A stretch of 12,057 nucleotides of DNA from an uncultured Eubacterium sp. (GCA_934317205.1 CAKREL010000071.1:1-12057), one strand, 5' to 3'; positions 1-7,182 are shown, numbered from the stretch's first letter. Numbers and translations: made by a program. The notes: generated from the letters alone by a model not told the origin.

Positions 1-143
1 TCCGCCGTTTTCAGTCCAATCTCATTGAGTCCGGCTTCAATCCGTTTGCCGCTGATTCCGGCATCCACAAGGACATGGCAGTGGTCTGTACCTGCATAGA
101 TACAGTTTCCACTGCTGCCGCTTGCTATACTACATAATTCCAT
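1..143 (-). CDS. MBL-fold metallo-hydrolase, YycJ/WalJ-like (5' part only)
   Basis: Only the first 47 codons are in the window; the rest lies beyond position 1. The visible N-terminus starts MELCSIASGSSGNCIY and continues through VLVDAGISGKRIEAGL. This is the characteristic first strand-loop of YycJ/WalJ-type metallo-beta-lactamase-fold hydrolases, a family linked in Firmicutes to cell-wall/WalRK physiology and possibly nuclease activity. The HxHxDH metal motif would lie further in and cannot be checked. The start is well defined: GGAGG sits inside the last codons of coaE and the ATG directly abuts the coaE stop codon (TAAATG), so the two genes are almost certainly cotranscribed and translationally coupled. 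The family call is secure from the N-terminus; the exact function is not. Confidence 0.82.
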   Translation of the reverse strand, partial: MELCSIASGSSGNCIYAGTDHCHVLVDAGISGKRIEAGLNEIGLKTA

Positions 144-779
144 TTATTCCTCCGTTGTCTGACGATTCTGTACTTTTTCCACCTGTCGTGCTTCCATTAA
201 TGCATCAATCTGGCCGAATGCATCTTCCGGCAGATGATTGTTATCGATTTCTGCCTTACATACTTCCCGATAAGTACTTTCCGGAAGCTGACTGGCAAAA
301 ATGTTATCAATTTTTTCATCGGAATACTCACGATTTAATTTCAATCGTTCTCTTCGGTTTTCCTCAGAGGTATAAATATACCACAGTTCGTCACAAATTT
401 CATCATAATGTTCTTCGATCAGAAGAGCAGCTTCCAAAATCAGCACTTCATTCTTCTGTGCCGCACGCTCCCGGTTCATTTCATCAATAACATACTGCTT
501 TACCGCCGGATGTACGATATTATTTAGTGCAAGCCGTTTCTCCTCATCGGAAAACAAGACCTGTGCCATCTTTTTTCGATCAATCTGACCATCTGCTTCA
601 AATACCTGATCCTTTGCAAACAATCCCTGTAACTTCCGATAGCAGTCTGTACCCGGCTCCATCAGATCATGGGCGATTTCATCTGCCAGCATAACACGGC
701 ATGGATAATTGCTCTCAAGGTAGGTCAGAATTGCTGTTTTTCCGGCGCCAACACCGCCTGTAATTCCTATAAAATGCAT
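144..779 (-). CDS. coaE: Dephospho-CoA kinase
   Basis: Cytosolic enzyme for the last step of coenzyme A synthesis: ATP-dependent phosphorylation of the ribose 3'-OH of dephospho-CoA. The product is 211 aa, normal for the family. It starts MHFIGITGGVGAGKT, the CoaE P-loop, followed by the LADEIAHDL segment, an IVHPAVKQYV segment, and LILEAALLIEEHYDEICDELW, all family hallmarks; the C-terminus is a charged helix. The same frame is open upstream to an ATG at 1082, which would give 312 aa, but those 101 extra residues translate a structured repeat and do not resemble CoaE, so I start at 779. Odd point: no Shine-Dalgarno lies just upstream of this ATG. An AAAGGA lies about 60 nt away, beyond an 11-bp hairpin (794-835), and a TTG at 827 with that site is an alternative start adding 16 residues. 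Gene order polA-coaE-yycJ suggests one operon. Confidence 0.93.
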   Translation of the reverse strand: MHFIGITGGVGAGKTAILTYLESNYPCRVMLADEIAHDLMEPGTDCYRKLQGLFAKDQVFEADGQIDRKKMAQVLFSDEEKRLALNNIVHPAVKQYVIDEMNRERAAQKNEVLILEAALLIEEHYDEICDELWYIYTSEENRRERLKLNREYSDEKIDNIFASQLPESTYREVCKAEIDNNHLPEDAFGQIDALMEARQVEKVQNRQTTEE

Positions 780-793
780 ATCATTGTATGTTA

Positions 794-835
794 ATTCAGA
801 GTTGTCATATCCATTTTGATACAGCAACTCTGAAT
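794..835 (-). promoter_or_regulatory. Hairpin in the leader of coaE
   Basis: ATTCAGAGTTG (794-804) and CAACTCTGAAT (825-835) are perfect 11-base inverted repeats around a 20-base loop, which itself contains TATC/GATA (808-811/818-821). The foot of the stem ends 14 bases before the coaE ATG on the minus strand. An AAAGGA Shine-Dalgarno-like sequence lies just 5' of the stem and none lies 3' of it. The hairpin could therefore bring a distant ribosome site closer to the start codon, or could be a processing site. It has no U-tract, so it is not a typical terminator. Pairing is seen; function is inferred. Confidence 0.5.
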
Positions 836-871
836 ATTTCCTTTCTGAAAAAATGATTTCTTGACCGCAGA

Positions 872-1067
872 ATAAGCATTCCCCCGCTTCAAGTGCGTAG
901 AGCACTAAGCGGTGGGTAAGGGGGATGCTTATGTCAGTGGGAGTTAAAAGCTCCCACTGACAGGTCGCAAAGCGACTGCGTTCATGAGCAAGTAGCGAAA
1001 GCGGATTGCGAATGTCCGCTTTACATTCATGGCAAATGCCCGTGAGACCTGGTGCATAATTTTGCAC
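872..1067. ncRNA. Dense multi-stem structured element between polA and coaE (candidate structured RNA)
   Basis: Nested and consecutive inverted repeats fill this interval. ATAAGCAT (872-879) plus CCCCC (881-885) pair with GGGGG plus ATGCTTAT (920-932), one base bulged. Inside lies CCGCTT-ca-AGTGC / GCACT-AAGCGG (884-912) with loop GTAGA. Next is a perfect 12-bp hairpin TGTCAGTGGGAG / CTCCCACTGACA (932-962). GGTC (963-966) pairs with GACC (1046-1049), enclosing an AAAGCGGA/TCCGCTTT hairpin (998-1022). Then comes GTGCA/TGCAC (1052-1067). Together these resemble a folded RNA of about 200 nt, on either strand. On the minus strand it would be part of the polA-coaE transcript; on the plus strand it would be antisense. 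HEARO/omegaRNA (IscB-associated, IS200/IS605 family) is one hypothesis, but no IscB gene is present. No tRNA, tmRNA, SRP or RNase P motif is recognised. Confidence 0.5.
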
Positions 1068-1113
1068 AATATAAACTGACATATCTCCTCAGGATCACTG
1101 CACTCTACACTTC
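1036..1113 (-). repeat. Dispersed repeat, copy 1 (with RBS-like site and MSVY reading frame)
   Basis: On the minus strand this segment reads GTGTAGAG, TGCAGTGATCCTGAGGAG, then ATATGTCAGTTTA and further to GGTCTCACGGGC. It matches 11564-11643 in the same orientation, nearly identical around the ATG (start 1082) and more diverged later. GAGGAG followed by ATG looks like a translation start, and the frame (MSVYIVQNYAPGLTGICHEC) stays open through the structured element and into coaE. This copy forms one flank of the structured region 872-1067. Whether the conserved unit is RNA, peptide or a mobile-element end is unresolved. Confidence 0.7.
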
Positions 1114-1122
1114 GTTTCGGTC

Positions 1123-1157
1123 GGCGCAAAACCATTGTCTCCCTGACAATGTGCGCC
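1123..1157. repeat. 13-bp hairpin directly downstream of polA
   Basis: GGCGCA (1123-1128) pairs with TGCGCC (1152-1157), and CATTGTC (1133-1139) pairs with GACAATG (1145-1151), with a four-base bulge (AAAC) on one side and loop TCCCT. On the minus strand it begins 8 bases after the polA stop codon. No T-run follows (the next bases are GACCGAAACG), so an intrinsic terminator is unlikely. It could be an RNA-processing or 3'-end protecting stem, or the outer boundary of the adjacent repeat element. Confidence 0.5.
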
Positions 1158-1165
1158 CTCGCAGA

Positions 1166-3799
1166 TCAGTGTGCTTCAAACCAGTTTCTGCCAGATTTCA
1201 CATCAACTTCCAGTGTCACTGCCAGATCTGCGGCATGACGCATTTCCTCTGCCAGAAGCGTTTTCACATATTCTTCTTCATCAGCTGCTGCCTCGATCAG
1301 AAGCTCATCGTGCACCTGCAGGATCAGTTTTGATTTTAACTGTTCCCGATCCAGGCGCTGTTTTACCCTGATCATCGCAATCTTGATAATATCCGCTGCT
1401 GTCCCCTGGATCGGAGAGTTCATTGCAATACGTTCACCAAAAGAACGCTGCATGAAATTGCTTGATGCCAGTTCCGGGACAGGTCTGCGTCTGCCAAACA
1501 TGGTTTCTGCATAGCCTTTTTCCTTTGCATCCGTCACCAGTCGGTCGAGAAATGTCTTGATGCCCGGATAGGTTTCAAAGTAGCTTGCGATATAGCCTTC
1601 TGCTTCTTTTCGTGTAATACTCAGATCCTGACTCAGACCGAAGGAACTGATACCATACACGATACCAAAGTTTACCGCTTTTGCATTTCGTCTCTGGAGA
1701 TCTGTCACCTCTTCTAATGGTGTGTGGAATACCTGGGAAGCTGTGATCCGGTGAATATCCTCCGCATGCTGATAAGCCGCAATCAGATTTTGGTCACCGG
1801 ACATATGCGCCAGCACACGCAGCTCAATCTGGGAATAATCTGCATCGATAAATACATACCCATCTTTTGGTACAAATACTTTTCTGATCAGTCTTCCAAG
1901 TTCCATACGGATTGGAATATTCTGCAGATTCGGTTCTGTACTGCTGATGCGTCCTGTTGCTGTAATCGTCTGATTAAAGGTACTGTGGATTCTTCCATCC
2001 GGAGCAATGCACAGTGCAAGTCCGTCCGCATACGTGGATTTCAATTTTGTCAGCTGTCGATACTCCAGAATCTCTGATACAATTGGATAGTCCGGAGCCA
2101 GACGTTCCAGAACATCCGCAGCGGTAGAGTATCCGGTTTTTGTTTTTTTACCATTTGGCATCTGCAGTTTTTCAAACAAGATCACTCCCAGCTGTTTCGG
2201 AGAATTGATATTAAATGTCTCTCCTGCCTTTTCATAAATGGAAGTCTCCAGTTCCAAGATTCTGCCGGTGAGTTGTGCACCATACGCTTCCAGCTCTGCC
2301 TTTTCTGCGCGGACACCTTCTTTTTCCATATCTGCCAGCACGTATACTAGCGGCATCTCAATCTCATCATACAGTTTTTTCATACCGTGATCTTCTAACT
2401 GCTCCAACAACTGACTTTTTGCCGCAATGCAGGTATAAGCCTCATAGCAGGCCATCAATTCCAGTGCCTCCGGCTTCTCCTCTGCCGCTTTCTTAATCTT
2501 TAACTTTCCAAGCAGATCCAGCTTAGATGGCACCATCAGTCCCAAAATATCTCTTGCAAGGTCATCGTAAGTATACTCATTTTTCAACGGATTCAATAAG
2601 TATGCGGCGATGGTAGTGTCAATGCAATTTTTTGTCTCCGGTACACGGACATGCTTCAACAATCCTTTCAGATCAGGTGTTATAAGTGTATCCAGTCCGT
2701 CACAGAGTTTCTGAGCCTGTTCTTCCAGATATCCTTCTGTCACGAAACCACCACATGTCAGATACACAACGTTCTGATTGTTTTCCGCCACTGCCAGACC
2801 ATACACAGTTCCTGCCTCTTCAAAGAAAGACACTGCCGCCTCTTTTGCAGAGAATCTATCAAAAAAGTTCTGGATCTCATCCAGTTCATGATACACATGA
2901 AAATATTTTTCCAGATCATTCTGTGACATATCATCGGAAAAACGTGTCAGCATATTTTTGAACTCCAGACGTTTCATATATACATATGCTTCCGGTGTAT
3001 ACAAATCTGTCAGCCTGGCTGTTTCCATCTCAAAATCAATCGGTGCATGTACTTCGATAGTAGCCAGAGTCTTACTCATCTGCGCCATATCATAGTGTTC
3101 TTCCAGATTGGTTTTTGCACGTTTTGGTGTGATTTCTTCTAAATGTGCATAGGCATTTTCGATACTTTTGTATGCAACAATCAGATTGGTAGCTGTCTTT
3201 TCACCAATGCCCGGTACACCGGGAATGTTATCGGAACTGTCACCCATCAGAGCCTTCACATCGATAAATTCCTTCGGTGAAACCTGATAACGATCCAACA
3301 CATCTGCTGCATAATAATCTTCGATTTCCGTACCGGTACGTTTCGTCTTTGGAATCCGGATTTTTACTTTTTCTGTAGCCAATTGCAATAAATCACGGTC
3401 ACCGGAAATAATACTGACATCCATTCCCTGTGCTTCTGCCATACCTGCAATCGTTCCAAGCAGATCATCTGCTTCATATCCCGGCATTTCCACAATTTTG
3501 ATTCCCATGGCCTGCAAAACTTCTTTCATAACAGGCACCTGTTCGCGTAGCTCATGCGCCATCGGTTTTCTCGTTCCTTTATAGGCATCAAACATCTGAT
3601 GGCGGAAAGTTGGCTCACTGCGATCAAAAGCCACCGTAAGATAGTCCGGTTTTTCCTCATCCAAAATCTTGAACATAATATTTAAAAATCCGTATACTGC
3701 ATTAGTATGCAGTCCTTCGGAGTTCGTCAATAGAGGAACTCCGAAAAAGGCACGGTTTAATATGCTATGTCCATCAATCAGTACGATTTTTTTACTCAT
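1166..3799 (-). CDS. polA: DNA polymerase I
   Basis: Repair and lagging-strand polymerase, 877 aa from the chosen start. The N-terminal 5'-3' exonuclease/FEN domain (about 1-290) has LIDGHSILNRAFF, AFDRSEPTFRH, GYEADDLLGT, ISGDRDLLQL and LMGDSSDNIPGVPGIGEKTA. The middle domain (about 310-480) has the 3'-5' exonuclease fold, but the expected DxE of motif I is replaced (SFFEEAG), as in Bacillus-type enzymes, so proofreading is probably absent. The polymerase domain has TGRISSTEPNLQNIP, motif A DYSQIELR (D654), O-helix RRNAKAVNFGIVYG (K707, F711, Y715) and motif C VHDE (H830-E832). The frame is open 16 codons further upstream, inside the preceding gene, but AGGGAGA correctly spaced before the ATG at 3799 and the conserved MSKKIVLIDGHS N-terminus fix the start. 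One base separates it from the upstream aminopeptidase gene. Confidence 0.97.
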   Translation of the reverse strand: MSKKIVLIDGHSILNRAFFGVPLLTNSEGLHTNAVYGFLNIMFKILDEEKPDYLTVAFDRSEPTFRHQMFDAYKGTRKPMAHELREQVPVMKEVLQAMGIKIVEMPGYEADDLLGTIAGMAEAQGMDVSIISGDRDLLQLATEKVKIRIPKTKRTGTEIEDYYAADVLDRYQVSPKEFIDVKALMGDSSDNIPGVPGIGEKTATNLIVAYKSIENAYAHLEEITPKRAKTNLEEHYDMAQMSKTLATIEVHAPIDFEMETARLTDLYTPEAYVYMKRLEFKNMLTRFSDDMSQNDLEKYFHVYHELDEIQNFFDRFSAKEAAVSFFEEAGTVYGLAVAENNQNVVYLTCGGFVTEGYLEEQAQKLCDGLDTLITPDLKGLLKHVRVPETKNCIDTTIAAYLLNPLKNEYTYDDLARDILGLMVPSKLDLLGKLKIKKAAEEKPEALELMACYEAYTCIAAKSQLLEQLEDHGMKKLYDEIEMPLVYVLADMEKEGVRAEKAELEAYGAQLTGRILELETSIYEKAGETFNINSPKQLGVILFEKLQMPNGKKTKTGYSTAADVLERLAPDYPIVSEILEYRQLTKLKSTYADGLALCIAPDGRIHSTFNQTITATGRISSTEPNLQNIPIRMELGRLIRKVFVPKDGYVFIDADYSQIELRVLAHMSGDQNLIAAYQHAEDIHRITASQVFHTPLEEVTDLQRRNAKAVNFGIVYGISSFGLSQDLSITRKEAEGYIASYFETYPGIKTFLDRLVTDAKEKGYAETMFGRRRPVPELASSNFMQRSFGERIAMNSPIQGTAADIIKIAMIRVKQRLDREQLKSKLILQVHDELLIEAAADEEEYVKTLLAEEMRHAADLAVTLEVDVKSGRNWFEAH

Positions 3800-3800
3800 A

Positions 3801-5594
3801 CTAAATCTCCCTTGTATACTCTTTGAGCCATTCACGCTCATCATCATTCAGATACGGAGATATTTTTTCCCATACCATTTTATGATATGCATTCAGCATT
3901 TTTTTCTCACGACAGGTCATCTCATCCGGATCAATTCCGTCCAGATCGATCGGAGCGTAAGTAATATTTTCAAACTGCATGAACTGACCATACTCATTTT
4001 TCTCTGCTTTCACACAGATCAGCTCATTCTCTGTACGGATACCGTACTCGCCTTCCAGATATACACCTGGTTCGTCCGTAGTGATCATACCTTCTTCCAG
4101 TCTGCCGCTGTCATTACGCTCAGCAACAACTCTCCAGCGGAATCCGTTCGGTCCCTCATGCACGTTCAGGATATGTCCGACACCATGTCCGGTTCCGCAT
4201 TTGTAATCAATGCCCATTTCCCATAATGGTCCACGGCTTAAAATGTCTAAGTTTAATCCGCTGCATCCATACAGGAATTTTGCATTTGCAAGGTTCAGAT
4301 TAGATCTGCAAACTGTTGTAAAATGCAGTTTCTGTTTGTCCGTCAAAGGTCCCAGGACAAAGGTTCTTGTAATGTCGGTCGTTCCCTCGTAGTAATGTCC
4401 GCCGGAATCTACAAGCAAAAATCCTTCTGGTTTTAACTCTGCTGCTGTCTCTTCTTTTGCAGAATAGTGCATCATAGCTGCATTTGCGCCATACGCACTG
4501 ATATTTCCAAAGCTCAGATCCAGGAAGTTCTCCTGCTGGGCACGCAAGCTGTCCAGATATTTTCCGGCAGTATATTCTGTCATATATTCTTTTCCGACAT
4601 GTGTCTTTAACCAGTACATAAATTTGGTTACAGCCACACCATCTTTTAAATGTGCGATTCTTGTATTTTTTAACTCTGTCGCATTTTTGATGGCTTTCAT
4701 ACGCTCGGATGGATTCAGATCATCTACAACTTTTAATTCTTTCGGAAGCGCCATACGAATACGATAATTGATCGTATGTTCATCCATCAGCATTACTTTA
4801 TCTGCTGCAAGTTTTGCTGCTGCATCATAAATCTCGTCATAAGCACAAACCGTAATATGATTGTCTGCCAGGTATGCACGCACTTCATCTGTCAATGTCT
4901 CCTCATGGATAAACAGTGTGCATGCATTTTCCTCAATCAGCAGGAAAGATAAAAATACCGGCACATGAGAAATATCATTTCCACGCAGATTTAAAATCCA
5001 TGCAATGTCATACAGAGAACTGATCATATGCACCTGTGCACCTTTCTCTGTCATTACTTCACGGATTCTTCCTAATTTGGAAGCAGTGGTCTCTCCGCTG
5101 TATTCATCTGTTAAGATCCATACTTTTTCTGTCGGAAGCTGTGGTCTGTCAGTCCAGATTTCATTTACCAGATCTTTTTCAACAAACAGGCTTCCCTGCT
5201 TTTTCTCAGCAATTTTCGCATAAGCCGCTCCATCTGCACTGGAAAGTACTCTTCCGTCAAAGCCGATCACACCGCCCTGTGGAAGTTTGTCCTCTACAAA
5301 TTCTTTTACGGTCGGTACGCCTTCCTCAGACATGCGGTACAATGTAATGGTGCTGCCTGCAAGCTGCTGCTCAGCCTGGATAAAGTAACGACCATCTGTC
5401 CACAGTCCTGCTTCTGTCAATGTCACTACCAGCGTTCCTGCAGATCCTGTAAAACCACTCATATAAGAGCGTGCTTTAAAATATTCACCAACATACTCTG
5501 ACTGGTGAAAATCTGCAGTTGGAATCATGTAGATGTCCATCTTGTTTTCTTTCATTTTTCCCCGCAAAACTGCGAGTTTTTCCTGAATTGTCAT
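3801..5594 (-). CDS. Xaa-Pro aminopeptidase (M24 family aminopeptidase P)
   Basis: Cytosolic dinuclear-metal peptidase releasing N-terminal residues that precede proline. At 597 aa it is the long, three-domain form: two creatinase-N-like domains (about 1-130 and 135-300), the pita-bread catalytic domain (about 305-530) and a C-terminal extension. The five expected metal ligands are visible: D396 in LLVDSGG, D407 in GTTDITRTF, H470 in GTGHGVGH, E508 in TTDEPGVY and E522 in RTENEL. The extra histidines of the GTGHGVGHILNVHEGP segment are also family-typical. GGAGG lies 9 bases before the ATG. It is the first gene of the aminopeptidase-polA-coaE-yycJ run; the 1-base gap to polA implies a shared transcript. 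An 86-base gap separates it from yqeC, so it may have its own promoter. The family call is firm; substrate preference is inferred from the family. Confidence 0.95.
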   Translation of the reverse strand: MTIQEKLAVLRGKMKENKMDIYMIPTADFHQSEYVGEYFKARSYMSGFTGSAGTLVVTLTEAGLWTDGRYFIQAEQQLAGSTITLYRMSEEGVPTVKEFVEDKLPQGGVIGFDGRVLSSADGAAYAKIAEKKQGSLFVEKDLVNEIWTDRPQLPTEKVWILTDEYSGETTASKLGRIREVMTEKGAQVHMISSLYDIAWILNLRGNDISHVPVFLSFLLIEENACTLFIHEETLTDEVRAYLADNHITVCAYDEIYDAAAKLAADKVMLMDEHTINYRIRMALPKELKVVDDLNPSERMKAIKNATELKNTRIAHLKDGVAVTKFMYWLKTHVGKEYMTEYTAGKYLDSLRAQQENFLDLSFGNISAYGANAAMMHYSAKEETAAELKPEGFLLVDSGGHYYEGTTDITRTFVLGPLTDKQKLHFTTVCRSNLNLANAKFLYGCSGLNLDILSRGPLWEMGIDYKCGTGHGVGHILNVHEGPNGFRWRVVAERNDSGRLEEGMITTDEPGVYLEGEYGIRTENELICVKAEKNEYGQFMQFENITYAPIDLDGIDPDEMTCREKKMLNAYHKMVWEKISPYLNDDEREWLKEYTREI

Positions 5595-5634
5595 ATCATC
5601 TATCCTCCATGTTACTTATATTTTTTATCTTATA

Positions 5635-5692
5635 CTCATAGTGATCTGTCTTGGCAGATTTGTATGAGATATTAACGCTATTAAAATGTCAA
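5635..5692 (-). promoter_or_regulatory. Weak promoter candidate and hairpin upstream of the aminopeptidase-polA operon
   Basis: On the minus strand a consensus TTGACA (5692-5687) sits in the last codons and stop region of yqeC, with TCTCAT 17 bases further on (5669-5664) as a poor -10 (4 of 6). An imperfect hairpin overlaps the expected start region: CTCATA/TATGAG (5635-5640/5663-5668) and ATCTG/CAGAT (5644-5648/5655-5659). It lacks a T-tract on the minus strand, so I do not call it a terminator for yqeC. Readthrough from yqeBC is equally possible. Confidence 0.3.
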
Positions 5693-6283
5693 CGGTTCTG
5701 AATCAAAAAAATGACTGTGATCTGCCGGGAAAAAACCGATTTTTGCATTTGGATATTTTTCCTGTAATGGCTTTTTATAACCTTCCAGATAAAGTTTTTC
5801 AAGGTGTGCTTTTGTCACAAAATCTGTATCTGAAACGTCCAGACATTGTTTTACCAGTTCCAGACGATGACTCACCTCACAAAAGGGATGTCCGATGGCA
5901 TGCAAGCCCATGACCACCTGAATCTCATTTACATTTTCTGGAATCACCGGTTCATGTGCTGCAGGAAATTTAACTGGCATATGCTTGGACCCGTCCGCCT
6001 CTATCAATACAATATCTGCAAGCTGACAGGCCTGCTCATAAATATCCTTCGGTAACGATGCAATTTTTCCTTCTTCCACCAGACTGCCACAGATGCAAAC
6101 ATTTTGTTTTTCCAACTGCTGTCGGATATCTTCCAGATTTTCGGATAAAACCATGCACGGTTCCAGCCCCATATGAGTCGTCGTTGTGACCAGAACGCTT
6201 TTTCCCTGCTGCACATATTCTTTTGTAAGATTTTTAATCCGACTTGTCTTGCCGCCGGCACCCACAATTGCAATTACATACAT
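5681..6283 (-). CDS. yqeC: Selenium-dependent hydroxylase accessory protein YqeC
   Basis: 200 aa, a member of the YqeC family tied by comparative genomics to selenium-dependent molybdenum hydroxylases (xanthine dehydrogenase-type enzymes carrying labile selenium). The precise biochemical step is not established. Visible features are an N-terminal GAGGKTS nucleotide-binding loop (residues 8-14), TTTTHMG (33-39), and the family signature EADGSKHMPVKFPAAHEPVIP (from residue 95). Its ATG lies inside the end of yqeB (10-base overlap in a different frame), so translation is probably coupled. The C-terminus is short and ends HFFDSEPLTF. No selD, molybdenum hydroxylase or molybdopterin cytidylyltransferase gene is in this window, so its partners must lie elsewhere or be absent. 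Confidence 0.88.
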   Translation of the reverse strand: MYVIAIVGAGGKTSRIKNLTKEYVQQGKSVLVTTTTHMGLEPCMVLSENLEDIRQQLEKQNVCICGSLVEEGKIASLPKDIYEQACQLADIVLIEADGSKHMPVKFPAAHEPVIPENVNEIQVVMGLHAIGHPFCEVSHRLELVKQCLDVSDTDFVTKAHLEKLYLEGYKKPLQEKYPNAKIGFFPADHSHFFDSEPLTF

Positions 6284-7110
6284 TGTGTATCACCTTTTTC
6301 TAATTGTTGTTTTAGTACGAAATATGCCTCCACAACACCACCCGCAATACATCTGGCTTTGTCAGAAATCGTGAAGCAGTTTTCGTATTCGTTCAATCGT
6401 GGATCAATATCTGCCATCTTAAATCCTTTGGTCACCGGATATCCTTCCCGGATCAATCCTCGCAGCAAGCCGGAAAGACTGGCCGGAACCTCTGTCCGCG
6501 TTCCGTCCACACCTTCAATCCATGCAATTGGCTGTCCTTCCTCCACAATATCTGTGATTTTTGCAATATTGTGTAAAATCCCTGCCGCTGGAGCATGGAT
6601 CACACGTTCTGCTGCATAACCGCCAATCATTCCCGGCACACCGGTATTTGCAATGGCCTCTCCTTCATAGATTACTCTGCCAAGTTTATGACCACGCATG
6701 GTTTCAACGACAGCATCGCAATCCTGACCTGCTGCAAAGCCCGGTCCAAGTGCGATTGTGATCGGGGCCATATCGCGTGTGGTTCCAAGATTCTTTTTTG
6801 CAAGAATCGCATCTACCACTACCACCGGTTTGAAACGTTTCAGACAATTTCCTTTCGGGTCAATGAGCATCGTCAGCTTATCTTCTTTCAGAAAACGCTC
6901 CGCCTCGTCTTCATCCTTCGCCAGAAAACACTCCATGTCCTCTACTTTGGAACAACCTTCATACACTGCCTCACTGAATGCCACATTTCTGCGGATTGCA
7001 GATGGATGTGCGATTTCCAATATCAATACCGAAAAACCACATTTTTTCAATTTATAAATCGTTCCGGTTGCAATATCTCCGCCACCACGAACGACAATCA
7101 GATCTTTCAT
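6274..7110 (-). CDS. yqeB: Selenium-dependent molybdenum cofactor biosynthesis protein YqeB
   Basis: 278 aa from the chosen start. It matches the YqeB family found with selenium-dependent molybdenum hydroxylases; it is proposed to act in maturation of the selenium-containing cofactor, with the mechanism unproven. An N-terminal Rossmann-like turn VRGGGDIATGT (about residues 6-16) is followed by LEIAHPSAIRRNVAFSEAVYEG, VDAILAKKN, APITIALGPGF and a C-terminal GGVVEAYFVL, all of which I recognise from the family. The frame has an earlier ATG at 7143, but its AAGG is too close (about 1 base); the ATG at 7110 has GAGG at correct spacing and starts the conserved region (MKDLIVVRGGGD). It overlaps yqeC by 10 bases. 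An independent promoter candidate and the trigger-factor terminator lie upstream, so yqeBC is likely its own two-gene unit. Confidence 0.88.
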   Translation of the reverse strand: MKDLIVVRGGGDIATGTIYKLKKCGFSVLILEIAHPSAIRRNVAFSEAVYEGCSKVEDMECFLAKDEDEAERFLKEDKLTMLIDPKGNCLKRFKPVVVVDAILAKKNLGTTRDMAPITIALGPGFAAGQDCDAVVETMRGHKLGRVIYEGEAIANTGVPGMIGGYAAERVIHAPAAGILHNIAKITDIVEEGQPIAWIEGVDGTRTEVPASLSGLLRGLIREGYPVTKGFKMADIDPRLNEYENCFTISDKARCIAGGVVEAYFVLKQQLEKGDTQCM

Positions 7111-7152
7111 ATTAACCTCGCATTTCTTCCCTCTGATTTTCATCCTTTCTAT

Positions 7153-7182
7153 CTTATCACAAAATCAGCAGATATGAAACAA
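7153..7182 (-). promoter_or_regulatory. Candidate promoter of yqeB-yqeC
   Basis: On the minus strand TTGTTT (7182-7177) and GATAAG (7158-7153) are separated by 18 bases, with TGT directly before the -10 giving an extended -10 (TGn). It lies just past the terminator of the preceding gene and about 40 bases before the yqeB start, which is where a promoter is needed. The boxes are only moderate matches. Confidence 0.4.

Noticed and set aside
932..962. 12-bp perfect hairpin as a transcription terminator
   Set aside because: It lacks a T-run on either strand and is embedded among other stems, so it fits a folded RNA better than a terminator.
780..1082. In-frame 101-residue N-terminal extension of coaE
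   Set aside because: It translates palindromic repeat DNA, has no CoaE similarity, and the protein has a complete family-length form from the ATG at 779. Kept as a finding, not as coding sequence.
944..1135. 63-codon minus-strand frame starting MVLRRPKRSVEC
   Set aside because: It overlaps the structured element in another frame and has no good ribosome site. Such frames arise readily from repeats in this group.
3669..4226. 185-codon plus-strand frame across the polA/aminopeptidase junction
   Set aside because: It lies opposite two well-supported genes and has no family motifs.
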